From Turbatrix aceti (Eukaryota; Nematoda; Chromadorea; Rhabditida; Panagrolaimidae), in assembly GCA_963969345.1 (NCBI GenBank), contig OZ017769.1:9489725-9553724 (forward strand): DNA of 64,000 nucleotides, given 5' to 3'. The first letter of the stretch is position 1. The number at the start of each line of letters is the position of its first letter. Under the pieces are notes generated by a model. The model was not told the DNA's origin and ran no database searches. It was given only the letters and a program-made list of their open reading frames with translations. Made by a program: the position numbers and the translations under genes. Below are positions 22,775 to 33,894 of the stretch, piece after piece.

Positions 22775-23856
22775 ATGTTGTATCCCACATTTTTTGTTCA
22801 AAACGCTTGCTTGGCTGACAAAGTTAATGAAGCCGTTGACGCCGAGGAATCTTCTGACCTTCTGCCATATTTTCTTGCCACGCTCCAGCTCTCGGCACTT
22901 TTGGGCCTTGTTGGGAGCTTGTTTCTGTTTTACGTAATGATAAAGGTAAATGACATTCGCGATTAAATAAATTTCAAACACAAAACGCTTTTTTTTGCAG
23001 TGTTACAAAGAGGTAAAAAAATCTGCATTTCTGATGATTTCAACCAGTATGGTTCTCGCGAACGCACTTTTGTCATTTTGCGAACTGTATTTTCAATTCA
23101 GCTTTATCTTTTTGGACCGCCAAATCCGGATGTACGAGATTGAGGGTTTCGGATATATCTGGTCACTGCTTGCCGAAGTTCTGCTGACCATCAATCGACT
23201 GACGATTTTTTTCGCACCAAAGATAAATCAACGGTTGTTTTCCGAACAAAGCACGATCTACACAGTTTTCCTTTTTGTCATTCCTGCAGCATTCGAATAC
23301 GTTGTTTTGATCTTCAGCGGATGCGGCGGATGTGTTATAATGCCGCGGATAAAGTGGTGGTTTCACTGCTCAAACCCGAATGTTCTGACATATTTGGTAA
23401 GACTTTGCCCAACTCTGAAGCACTGATTTTTTTCTTTAGTTGTATTTCAATTTTCGAATGTACAGTACGTATTTTCTGTGTATCAGCTATGTTTGCATTT
23501 TTGCCGAAATCAAATTTCGCGTTGTCGAATACGTCAAAAACGGTTTCCAAAAGCCGGAAACCATGGTTGTTCGACGCAAACAGGATATCATGATTGCCAT
23601 TCAGTGTTTTTCATTGGGTCTGGTCAACATCATTGAATCCACGGTTCTGACGAGTTTTGCAGAGGACAAATTGATTTTCAATTTCATTGGATTGGAGGCA
23701 TACACACTGAAAGGCCTTCTCCACTTTGTGTTTTTCATCGCTTTCAACTCCACAATTCGGACGATGGTTCGGGAATCTCTGCCAAAGTGGTGTCGTCCTA
23801 AGAATAACACAGTTTTTGTCAGCACTGTGAATACTGGCCCTGCTCGAACTGCCTGA
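22775..23856 (+). CDS. Nematode 7TM chemoreceptor-like GPCR, gene 1 (3 exons, 327 aa)
   Basis: Exons 22,775-22,945, 23,001-23,396 and 23,440-23,856, with 55- and 43-nt introns in frame. The start at MLYPTFFVQN is chosen because the paralog at 24,376 starts at MLFPTFFAQN. Multiple hydrophobic helices are visible. The segment EVLLTINRLTIFFAPKIN sits where nematode serpentine receptors carry their TM3-end NR(L/F) motif, so an Srx-type chemoreceptor is my best guess. It would sense small molecules in ciliated neurons, if so. The left breakpoint of the 14.9-kb tandem duplication (23,278) falls inside exon 2, so this is the only complete copy of gene 1; a 5'-truncated copy begins at 38,150. Confidence 0.78.
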
Positions 23857-24375
23857 GTATTGTGTTTTTGACCAATTTATAGGTCATGTTTGAACAATCT
23901 GAATTAAAAATAAATTTTAATTAAAATATGTTTTTTAATTTTAATTTTCGACATTAAATTCTGAATTTCCATTCTTCCTAAACAATTGTCGATTTTGATA
24001 TCCCTTAAAAAAATGTCATCTTCATGCATTCTCGCTAATTTTTCAATTATGAATCTTTTTATTATATATGTATCTATGAAAATTTAATGCTCCTTTGGTA
24101 CCCTTGTAAATCAGTAAATATGTTATACATGATAAATGATTTAAATTTATGAGTTAGTATGTGTCCAAGTTGTAAAACCTTGTAAGTATAAGGTATACTG
24201 TATAACAATGGTTGCATATAGCAAAACGGAACACTATGATTATGCGGTAGATACACGCAACAAAAAGGTATGTACGTTTTTTTAAATTGCAAAAAACTCA
24301 GAAGCCTACGCCCACATATTTCACTGCATAAAACTGCATTTCGAACAAACCTCATTTTTGTAACACCCCCACGGC

Positions 24376-25459
24376 ATGCTGTTTCCAACATTTTTTGCTC
24401 AAAATGTCTGTCTGATCGACAAAGCTAATGAAAGCGTTCGCGCAGAAACATCTCCGGAACTTTTACATTTTTTCATTGGCGTACTCGAAGCTTCCGCGTT
24501 TTTGGGGCTTGTTGGGAGTTTGTTTTTGTTTTGTATCCTGATAAAGGTAGGTGATACCCTCTGTGCGACGCCTAAAACCATAATAAGTTTCTTCAGTGTT
24601 ACAAACAAACAAAAAAGTCGGCAGTTCTGATGACTTCCGTCGGCATAAATCTTGGAAATGTGTTTTTGACTTTTAATCAACTAATTTTTCAAGCAAGTTT
24701 TATCTTTTCGAACCAACAAATTCGATTCTACGAAATCGATGCCATTGGCTACATTTTGTCTCTGATTGGCGAAGTTCTTCTGACAATTAATCGCCTGACA
24801 ATGTTCTTCACGCCAAAGATAAATCGGTGGCTATTTTCGGACGAAAATACGGTCTACACAATCCTGGCTTTTACACTCGTGGCGGCAGTTGAATACTTTG
24901 TTGTCATATGGTATGCAGGGTGCTCCACGTGCGTCATAGTATCGCGTTTGAAAGCGAACTTTTATTGCGAAAAAATGAACATTTTGACAACATGGGTAAA
25001 ATACTCAAAAAAATTTAAAACTAAGGATACAAAAATATATTGTTTTAGGTTTTATTCCGAATGTATAACACGTACTTTCTGTTCATCAGCTACGTGTGCA
25101 TTTTTGTCGAAATCAAATTCCGCGTTGTCGAATGCATCAAAAACGGTTTCAAAAAGCCCGAAAATATGATTGTTCGACGCAAGCAGGATATCATGATTGC
25201 GATTCAGTGTTTTTCATTGGCCCTGGTCAACGTTGTCGAATCTACGATCCTGTCGAGTTTTACGGAAGACAAATTGATTTTCAATTTCATTGGATTGGAG
25301 GCATACACACTGAAAGGTTTTCTCCACTTTGTGTTTTTCATAGCTTTCAACTCTACAATTCGGGCGATGGTTTGGGAATCCCTGCCAAAGTGGTGTCGTC
25401 CTAAGAATAACAAAGTTTTTGTTCAAATTGCAAATACAGGCTCGGCCCGAACGACCTGA
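24376..25459 (+). CDS. Nematode 7TM chemoreceptor-like GPCR, gene 2 (3 exons, 326 aa)
   Basis: Exons 24,376-24,546, 24,597-24,995 and 25,049-25,459; both introns are phase 0 at the same sites as gene 1. The protein aligns end to end with gene 1 (MLFPTFFAQNVCLIDKANE..., EVLLTINRLTMFFTPKIN, FRVVECIKNGFKKPE, ESLPKWCRPKNN). A near-identical nucleotide block, GATTTTCAATTTCATTGGA and following to TTCTCCACTTTGTGTTTTTCAT, is shared by the two genes in exon 3. It is fully contained in the tandem unit and so is duplicated intact at 39,248. Confidence 0.78.
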
Positions 25460-26212
25460 TTATCGTGTTTCTGACCTATTTATACAGTATTTTGTTATGC
25501 GTTGTGTATATTTCTAGGTACACTTTTAACCTAAAAAACAACTTTTTATTATCTAGTTTTTAGCAGAATTTTGTATTGCTCTAATGTGGCCAAACCTTGG
25601 TACTGGCGCACCCGACAATGAATAACATGCTACACCAGAGAAGCCCCCACAACAAATAAATACTCTTTGTACTTAAAAAAATTAATTTAAAAAACATGTT
25701 CTGCATACTCCTCCAAATAAACTGATTTTTTTAAATTGTTTTATTATTTTAAAATTTTATTTATATTTATTTCTGTACTTTGTCAAAATAAATGTCATAC
25801 ATTATCTTCGATACTTTGTCAAAAAAGTCTTCAGTTAATGTCAACTGCTTATACAAAACCCGTCCAGAGGCAAAGGTTTTCCTGCAACAGGAACGAACGA
25901 ACAATATATCAAAAAAGAAAACGTGTCATGAATTTGAAAATTATGCAGCAGCATTTAAAATTCTGGGGTGTACACCAACGCAACTTTTGGATTCCAACCA
26001 AAAAAAACTCAGCCATCTCGCGAATACGGCCCTCTGATTTTTTTTTAATTTAATTTTATTCTGAATAAATTTAAATTTAAAACATCCTTAAAAAAATAAA
26101 TATGCACGATTGCATGCCAATGATAATGAATTTAAAAATTTTTTATATTTAACCGATCTGTGGAACTGATTCTGAATCAGTTTCACAAAGAAACATCCAT
26201 TCTTGATCCACC
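25460..26212. other. Intergenic; outer part of inverted-repeat left arm
   Basis: AT-rich. An open frame at 25,792-26,037 exists, but its counterpart in the right arm carries small indels, so I do not call it a gene. Confidence 0.45.
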
Positions 26213-26632
26213 ATGTCGACAATAAAATTCCTCTTCACTGTCTTGCTGTTTTTTGCCCTCTTCGGCCTCTCAACTCAATTTCTTAATTGGGTCAGAACTA
26301 GACGTGTGTTAGCCTAAACTGTAATTGGTATGTGTGATTAACGCCGTTCATACAAAGTCATCAAAGGTTACGAATTCAAAATGGTGCAGTCAACAAAATC
26401 ATCCAATATGGTAGATTTTTTAAATTCAAAAAATATTTTTTAAGTGGTGTGTGGTTTAAATAAATGAAATGCAAGGTATGCCTGGCTTAAAGAGAATGAA
26501 AGGTTTGGAGGGAAAATCAGAATAGCGAAGAGAAGATTTTCATTGGAGTCCCATGGGAAATATGTATACCGGGAATTATCTCACGGAACAATTCCCCACG
26601 GAATTTTGAAAATGCGCGATCTCGCCTAAAAT
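25876..26632 (+). repeat. Inverted-repeat left arm (757 bp), copy 1
   Basis: Matches the reverse complement of 33,807-35,770 once the 1,209-bp transposon there is removed. Outer end GTTTTCCTGCAACAGG, inner end CTCGCCTAAAAT. Only scattered substitutions and short indels were seen. The spacer between arms is about 7.2 kb and contains the 99-aa secreted-protein gene and the whole 5-oxoprolinase gene. Confidence 0.9.
26213..26317 (+). CDS. Very small secreted peptide (34 aa), left-arm copy
   Basis: ATG context CCACCATGTCGACA. The product is MSTIKFLFTVLLFFALFGLS, then TQFLNWVRTRRVLA and a stop. The first 20 residues look like a signal peptide, leaving a basic tail of about 14 residues with a TQFL-W-RR pattern. 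The same peptide (I4 to M) is intact in the right arm, both copies recur in the tandem duplicate, and a diverged homolog lies at 56,427-56,534. Preservation of the frame and of the TQFL/W/RR positions argues for a real gene. Function unknown; a secreted signalling or antimicrobial peptide is possible. There are no cysteines. Confidence 0.65.
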   Translation: MSTIKFLFTVLLFFALFGLSTQFLNWVRTRRVLA

Positions 26633-26815
26633 TGAAATGCTTCAATTTATATTACCAATACATAACATCTTTAAACGTCAGATTTCAAAGGTTTAACCAA
26701 ATATTATTTTTTTATTATTATTATTTCGCCATTACTCAGTGGTTAGTTACCAGATGTTAGGAGGCACAAATGATGTCCACGTGGGCGTAAATGTCTCGAT
26801 TCGTTTTGGTCGCGA
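26318..26815. other. Inner arm and AT-rich spacer, no gene
   Basis: The rest of the inverted arm to 26,632 contains CCCATGGGAAATATGTATAC and GGAACAATTCCCCACGGAAT. An ATT-repeat-rich stretch follows. No gene seen. Confidence 0.5.
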
Positions 26816-27115
26816 TTAACCAAATATGTCGCCAAGTATTTCGTTACCAACGAAGTTTTCAAACCTAAGGGCCTCTCCTAATGTGTTCCATGCGGTTGTC
26901 GCAGCGCCGGCGACAGCATTCGCAGCATCACCGACAGCGTTGCCGATGTCATTTATGACAGCAGCAGCTTGACCGCTTGAGATTGAGTCATACAAAAAAC
27001 TTCCAAGGCTAGCTCCAAGTGAGCCATCTCCCACACCTGAAACAACAATACCACCTTGCCCAAACGCAGTCTCGACAATAGCAGAGAGAAGGAAGAGCGC
27101 GAAGACCAACTTCAT
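26816..27115 (-). CDS. Secreted Gly/Ala-rich amphipathic protein (99 aa, single exon)
   Basis: MKLVFALFLLSAIVETAFGQ is a clear signal peptide. The mature 79 residues have no cysteine and are rich in G/A/N, with small-residue spacing (NDIGNAVGDAANAVAGAA) that could form a membrane-active helix, as in glycine-rich antimicrobial peptides; this is inference. The start context is TTACAATGAAG. A TATA-like CATAAAT (complement of 27,168-27,174) lies about 53 nt upstream, and a leader motif TTTCATGT lies between it and the ATG. Both are shared with the secreted genes at 57,343 and 62,127. Divergent from the 5-oxoprolinase gene 1.4 kb away. Duplicated at 41,688-41,987. Confidence 0.75.
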   Translation of the reverse strand: MKLVFALFLLSAIVETAFGQGGIVVSGVGDGSLGASLGSFLYDSISSGQAAAVINDIGNAVGDAANAVAGAATTAWNTLGEALRFENFVGNEILGDIFG

Positions 27116-28509
27116 TGTAACAGAGAGATGAATCCAAGTGACATGAAACTATTGCCTCCAAGCTTGTATTTATGCAAAGCGCAGAAACACAGAAGTACTG
27201 TCTTTTCTCATGACAAAGTGGAATTCTGCAGAATTTGAGTGCTATCTTTGAAAAAATCTCACCAATTTCATTTTGTGCACCTAAGTTGTGTATGTGAATT
27301 CTCAAGAAACTGGCGTCAAAAACATTAAAAGTTTCGGAATTTTACAGAATTTGAGTGCTGTGTTTGAAAAAATCTCACCAATTTTATTTTGTGCATCTAA
27401 GTTGTGTATGTGAATTCTCAAGAAACTGGCGTCAAAAACATTAGAAGAAGTTTCGGAATACTGAAAAAGTTTTGTTGATAAAAAAAATTGATGTAAGTGA
27501 ATAAAACATTTTTTTAAATTCGCAAAAAAAACAAATAACAAAAAAATATTTTCAAGGTAAAATCAGTTTAAAGATGCCGAAATTGATGTTAATGACAAAT
27601 AGTGTCAATTTCCTTCGGCAATAACGCATAGTACCGAAGTTTACGTTTTTTTTGTATAAAATATGCTAAAAATCTGTTCGTTGTTTGTTGGTGTTCATTC
27701 GCGAACACTGACAAAAATGATCGTGTTTGTTCGATTTCTCGAACAAAATTAACAAAATGTTCATGTTCGTTCGAGAACAAAAAAAAACGGCTGTTCTCCT
27801 ATCCTTGCTCCTAATATTCAAACAGGATTTGTAAATCAATGATCTGGCAGAGTAGCAAATACCAAAATTTTTTTTTTGCATCTTTTGGCGGTGTTGAACA
27901 AAAACTAGGCCATCAAAACAAAAACGATAAAAAATGAAAAACGTATGTTATACAAATTAGCTAGTATTGAGTGTCAAAATTCTTATGTATCTTCGCAAAA
28001 AGCAAAAGTCAAATCTCAGATATTATTTGTAAAAAAAATGCTCAATTAGTAATTTTTGCATCATTATTGATTTCCACAGATGCATTCTTTTATGCAACAA
28101 AAAAAGTGATCTTTCGCGTAATGTTCAGGCGCAGTCACTGATCCTATCAATTACCTGGTCACCACTAACCGGCACCACCGCACACTACAACACATTGTGT
28201 ATGTATTTGCCCGCTGTTTATGCTAATCGTCTTCGAAGTGCGACTCGACTGCACTCTGCACGACACGTGCAAAGCTGGCAAATGCAAATGTATGCGTTTA
28301 CTGACAAGGTGAACCGGGATTATGATGTGGAGTATTGAGGGTTTAGCGCTTTGTTCTTGCGGGAGGTACTCACGAAACTGTTGTTTATAAACGCTGCCTA
28401 TTCGGAGTTTTTGGGGCGTTGTACAAGCGAGAAATACGATTTATTCCGGGTTTTTAAATATAAATAAGCGAGTGTTCAACTTTTTTTTTATTCAGAAAGT
28501 AAAAGAAAA
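27116..28509. other. Divergent intergenic region with tandem repeat and GTTC/GAAC dyads
   Basis: Promoter side of the 99-aa gene (minus) and of 5-oxoprolinase (plus). It holds the 116-bp tandem repeat and a cluster of GTTC...GAAC dyads (27,670-27,785). TTTTTTTATTCAG at about 28,496, some 14 nt before the oxoprolinase ATG, is a likely trans-splice acceptor. Confidence 0.5.
27231..27460 (+). repeat. 116-bp direct tandem repeat (two units)
   Basis: Units start at 27,231 and 27,347 (GAATTTGAGTGCT...). They share AAAAAATCTCACCAATTT, GTGCA(C/T)CTAAGTTGTGTATG and AACTGGCGTCAAAAACATTA. Repeated in the second tandem copy at 42,103-42,332. Confidence 0.8.
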
Positions 28510-31500
28510 ATGGCTAAGCCGGGTACCAGAAAAATTGGCTTCAGCATCGACCGAGGAGGCACGTTCACTGATGTCGTTGTTATTCATTCGGATGACTCGA
28601 TCGAGACGTTCAAGCTTCTCAGCGAGGATCGGCACTATGCGGACGCTCCTACCGAAGCCATACGGCGTGTCCTGTCGAAGATTGAAGGCAGGGATATTCC
28701 AAGGGGCGAGAAGCTTCCTACAGGTACAAAATTTCTTTTTTTACAAAAATTTTTTTACTACAAAAAATTTGCAGGAAACATCTCGTTCATTCGCATGGCA
28801 ACGACAGTCGCCACGAACGCGCTTATTACGCGAAAAGGCACTCCAACGGCCCTCTTCATAACCGAGGGCTTCCGTGACGTGCTACAAATCGGAAATCAGT
28901 CCCGAAAGGATATTTTCAAGCTGAACATTGAAACGCCCGAAATGTTGTATCAGAGGATCTTCGAGGTCAAAGAACGGGTGGTCCTCGTAGATCCAACGTG
29001 CCAAATGGATATTAAGGGTCGGAGGGAGGTCGGACGCAATGGACAGGAAGTCATCGTCGAACAGCCTCTCGATGTTGAGGCACTTCGGGAGGCGCTCGAG
29101 ACTGCTGTCAATGAGGGTATTCAGTCTATTGCTGTCGTCTTGATGCATTCTTACATGTTAGTTTTTTTTTTAGGTTTTTTTATATTGAAAATCGCAAATT
29201 TTTCTAATTGGAAACTTTCTTTTTCGATTTTTTTTGGTTTAAAAAAGGTTTCAACATTTTTTTTGAAATTTTGAAAAACATAGACAAATTATTATATTTG
29301 AAATAAATTTATTTATGCATAAAATTTTTTTTCTGAAAATAAAATTGTCCTAAAAATTTTTACATACATTTTTTTATTTTCAAAACTAAAAAAATACATA
29401 AAAATTTTAAATTTTTTAAACTTAGAAAATTTTTATCTAATTTTTTTTTAATTTTTTTTGATTTACTTTTTTTTCTTAAAAGAAATTTCGAATATTTTTT
29501 TTTATTTTTAGTTTTCCAAACCATGAAGAAATAATCCGCCGCGAAGCGTTAGCATTCGGCTTTCGTCACATTTCTCTCTCTTCGAGTGTCGCTCCCATGA
29601 TCAAAATTGTCCCCCGAGGTTTCACGTCTACCGCCGACGCTTACCTGACCCCAATCATCCAGGACTACATCAACCGCTTCAAATCCGGATTCGCAAATGA
29701 TCTTGTCGGGGTTACGGTTGAATTTATGCAGTCTGACGGCGGGTTGTGCTCCATCGAAGAGTAAGACACTTTTTTTTGACTTTTGGTTGTTTAAAATTTT
29801 TTTTTCAGTTTTATTGGTTCAAAAGCGATTTTGTCAGGCCCGGCCGGAGGCATCGTAGGCATCGCGAACACGGCGTATGACAAAACCCGTGCCAAGCCGG
29901 TCATTTCGTTCGACATGGGTGGCACGTCGACGGATGTCAGTCGGTATGCCGGTCACCTGGACCAGGTGCTTGAGTCCGAAACGGATGGAATCATCATTCA
30001 GTCTCCCCAGCTCGAAATTCATACCGTAGCCGCCGGCGGAGGCTCCATGCTTGCCTTCAGAAACGGTTTATTCTACGTTGGCCCGGAATCTTCCGGCTCC
30101 AATCCTGGACCTCTGTGCTACAGGAAAAATGGATCGCTCTCGGTGACAGATGCAAATCTCGTTCTCGGACGCCTGATTCCCAGCTTGTTTCCAAAAATCT
30201 TTGGACCAAGTGAAAACGAAGAACTTGACCTGCAGGCTGCCACTGCGGGATTTCAGGCGGAAGAAGGAGCCATTGATGAACATCTGACCGCCTCTGGGGG
30301 ACGTGCCATTGACCTGCCTGAAATTGCCCTCGGCTATGTCAAGGTCGCCAACGAGGCCATGTGCCGGCCGATCCGTCGCATCACCGAAGCGAGGGGCTAC
30401 AACACGGCTGAGCATGTTTTGGCATGCTTTGGCGGTGCTGGAGGACAGCATGCTTGCGCTATTGCCGATATTTTAGGTCGGTTTTAAGAATAATGTTTAT
30501 GCATTTTTTGTAAAATTTCTTTTTGTCATGTTTGAAAAAATACCAAATTTTTTGAAAAACAATTCTTTTTTTTTAATTTTGTTGGAGAACGTTTTTTTAT
30601 TCTGCAACAAAAATAATATTTACCAAAAATTGTTCTTGTTTTCTCTTTTTTTCAAAAAATGAGGTTGCTTTTTTTCTTTTTTGGTGTTTTTTTTTTATTT
30701 CTAATTATTGAAAATAATGCGAAACAAACTTTTTTTGAACTTTTCTGGTTCATTAAAATTTTTTTAGGAATAACCGAAATCACAATCCCCCGGCACGCAG
30801 GTGTGCTCTCGGCTTACGGCCTCCTCCTGGCTGACGTCGTCGCTGAACGCCAAGAACCTCTTCTCAAACCCATTCAAGGCAACTTCGAAGCCATCAAATC
30901 TATCATCCAAAAACTCAAGCAAGAAACCCACGCTCACATCAGCGAACAGGGAATCTCGGACGACAGCATTCGGTACGAGGTGCTGCTTCACATGCGCTAC
31001 GATCGCACGAATACGGTCATCATCTGCTCCGACCAATTTGGCAAGGTCGTCAGTCAGGAAGCCTTTGTCGAAGATTTTGAACAGAATCACAAGCGTGAAT
31101 TCGGGTTCCTCTGCGCCGGGAGGCCGATTATTGTGGACGATGTCCGTGTCCGGTCACTCGGGCAGAGGTGCTTTCATCCGACAGCTGTCGACCATGGAAA
31201 TGGAAAGACAGGTGGACACGAGCCGAAGGAAATTGCGGTGCATGACATTTTCTTCGAAAATGGATATCAGAAGTCAAAGGTTTATTTGTCCAAGAATTTG
31301 GAACAGGGACATGTGATTCCGGGACCGGCGCTTGTTATTGATGACAATTGGTGTGTTTTTTGAATATTAAAAAAATTTTTACAATTAAAAAAATAAAAAA
31401 ATGTTTATGACAGCTTTTTAAATTTTTGTTTGTTAAATTAAACTTGGAATTTTTTTAGCACAATTCTAATCGAACCGGCCTGGACCGGTCACATCAGCGC

Positions 31501-33629
31501 TAACGGCGACGTCAACATGCGCCGTGTCCGCGGTGCCGCAGACGCCTCCGCCGACAGCGTTGACGACACCAACGCCGAAGACTTGACTCCAATCAACCCG
31601 ATTGACCTCGCCATCTTCGGTCACCGATTCATGAGCATCGCAGAACAGATGGGCTCGGTCCTGAAACGATCGGCGATTTCGACAAACATAAAAGAACGAC
31701 TCGACTTCTCATGCGCCCTCTTCGGCCCTGATGGGGGTCTCGTCGCCAACGCACCCCACATACCTGTCCACCTGGGAGGCATGCAATCCGCTGTCAAATT
31801 CCAGATCGAATACTTCGAAAACAAGGGCGGAATTCGGGAAGGCGATGTGATTTTGTCCAATCATCCGGTTGCCGGGGGATCGCATCTGCCGGATTTTACG
31901 GTCATCACGCCGGTTTATATTTCCGAAGGCTCGGATGTTCCAGACTTTTTCGTCGCGAACAGAGGCCATCATGCCGACATTGGAGGCATCGTTCCGGGAT
32001 CGGTGCCGCCTGATTCGACTTCCCTTTCCCAGGAAGGCGCGATTTTCAAAGCCTTCAAAGTCGTGGAAACCGGCGTCTTCCAGGAAACAAGTCTGATTGA
32101 TCACCTCCGAGCTCCGGAAAAAATTCCAGGCAGTTCAGGAGCTCGGAACATTTCGGACAACATTGCGGACTTGCACGCTCAAATCGCGGCTAATCAGAAA
32201 GTTAGATATTTTTTTTTTAGTAAATTATTTTTATTTAAAAAAATGCTTTAGGGCATTAGTCTACTACGGGAGCTGGTAGCGTCGTACGGTATTAAAACAG
32301 TCAAGCGGTACATGGCAAGAATCCAGCGGGCAGCTGCGGATGCAGTTCAAAACATGCTGGAAGCCTACCTGGAGCCAGGTAATGGAGGACGCCTTGCGTT
32401 GGGTTTTACGGATTACATGGATGATGGGTCTACGATTGTTTTGAACGTAACTATCGACAAAAATGATGTGAGTAAAAAAAATAAATTAAAAAAATTTGTC
32501 TATAAAAAATTAATTTAAAATAAATGATTTTTTTTATAAAATAAATAAATTTAAAAATTTTCATTGATGTATTAAAATAACAATTTTTGTTTATAAAAAA
32601 ATAAATAACCTGTTTTTTATAGTAAATGTATAGTAATTTTTTTTATTGTTGTTACAAAAAGTTGTAAAATAATTTTTATTATTGGATAAAAAAATTTCTA
32701 AAAAAATTTGTTTCTCTTTTATTTTAAAATCCTCAACGTCAGATTTTATTCAAAGTTCTATAAAAAATATTTTGACAGTTTTTTTACGTACAGAATTTTG
32801 CGCAGAACGAATATTTTTCAGGGCAAGACAACATTCGACTTCACCGGCACGACCCCTCAAGTGTACTCGAGCTCGAACGCACCCCGAGCCGTGACCATGG
32901 CTGCCGTCATCTACGCACTTCGGTGCCTCGTCAACGACGACATTCCGCTCAACCAAGGCTGTCTGGAGTCCATAGAAGTCATCATTCCACCTGGCTCCCT
33001 CCTGGACCCCGACCCCGATGCTGCAGTCGTTGGCGGCAACGTTGTCACCTCACAGCGAGTTTGTGACGTCATTTTTGGCGCTTTCAGGGCCGTTGCTGCG
33101 AGTCAAGGCTGCATGAACAACGTCACGTTTGGCGACGACACCCTGGGTTACTACGAGACGGTTGGGGGCGGAGCAGGTGCAGGCAGGGATTTCCACGGCC
33201 GGCACGGGGTCCATACCCACATGACGAACACCCGAATCACGGATCCTGAGATTCTGGAATCCAGGTACCCGGTTATCCTGAGGTGCTTTGGCTTCCGTGA
33301 GAATTCCGGTGGTCGGGGACTGTTCAACGGAGGAAACGGTCTATACCGTGAAATCCAGTTCCGCAGACCCATGATCCTGTCCGTGCTCACGGAGCGTCGA
33401 GCGAATGCCCCCTACGGCATCGACGGAGGCGAGCCGGGTGAGCGTGGACTGAATCTTCTGTACAAGGCAAAGAAAGATATGATCGTCAACATTGGACCTC
33501 GCAAGACGCTCAACGTCGAGCCTGGGGTATGTTTTTTTGATTACAAAAAATTGAAATTTCATTATTTTTTAGGACAAATTCCTGCTCTCTACCCCTGGTG
33601 GAGGAGGCTGGGGACAAGCTTCAGCATAA
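28510..33629 (+). CDS. 5-oxoprolinase (ATP-hydrolysing), copy 1 (9 exons, 1271 aa)
   Basis: Exons read as 28510-28723, 28775-29156, 29512-29760, 29809-30476, 30768-31350, 31459-32200, 32252-32467, 32822-33526, 33573-33629; all joins stay in frame. The enzyme opens 5-oxo-L-proline to L-glutamate using ATP in the gamma-glutamyl (glutathione) cycle, in the cytosol. The N-terminal half is hydantoinase A-like: DRGGTFTD near residue 15 and FDMGGTSTD further on are the paired ATP-fold loops, and [10 protein letters not shown] follows. The C-terminal half is hydantoinase B-like ([35 protein letters not shown], ending [12 protein letters not shown]). Length matches animal OPLAH (about 1288 aa). The reading frame is intact. 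It lies between the inverted-repeat arms; an identical copy is at 43,382. Confidence 0.95.
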
Positions 33630-33894
33630 CTCGAAAAAAAGTGGAAAAAAGTTGTTTTTTTCAAATTTGAATCGTAATTTTGAAGTTATTTATGACAGAT
33701 GTTGTTTGACATAATGTATTATTGTAAAAAATATAAAATGTTTAACGAGAAACATTATTACAAAAATCAATCACAAAACGTAAAAATGGCGTAAAATAAC
33801 GGCGTTATTTTAGGCGAGATTGCGCATTTTCAAAATTCCGTGGGGAATTGTTCCGTGAGATAATTCCCGGTATACATATTTCCCATGGGACTCC

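Noticed and set aside
25792..26037. 81-codon open frame in the inverted-repeat left arm
   Set aside because: The right-arm counterpart has small indels that break it. No signal peptide or family match, and no conservation outside the arms.
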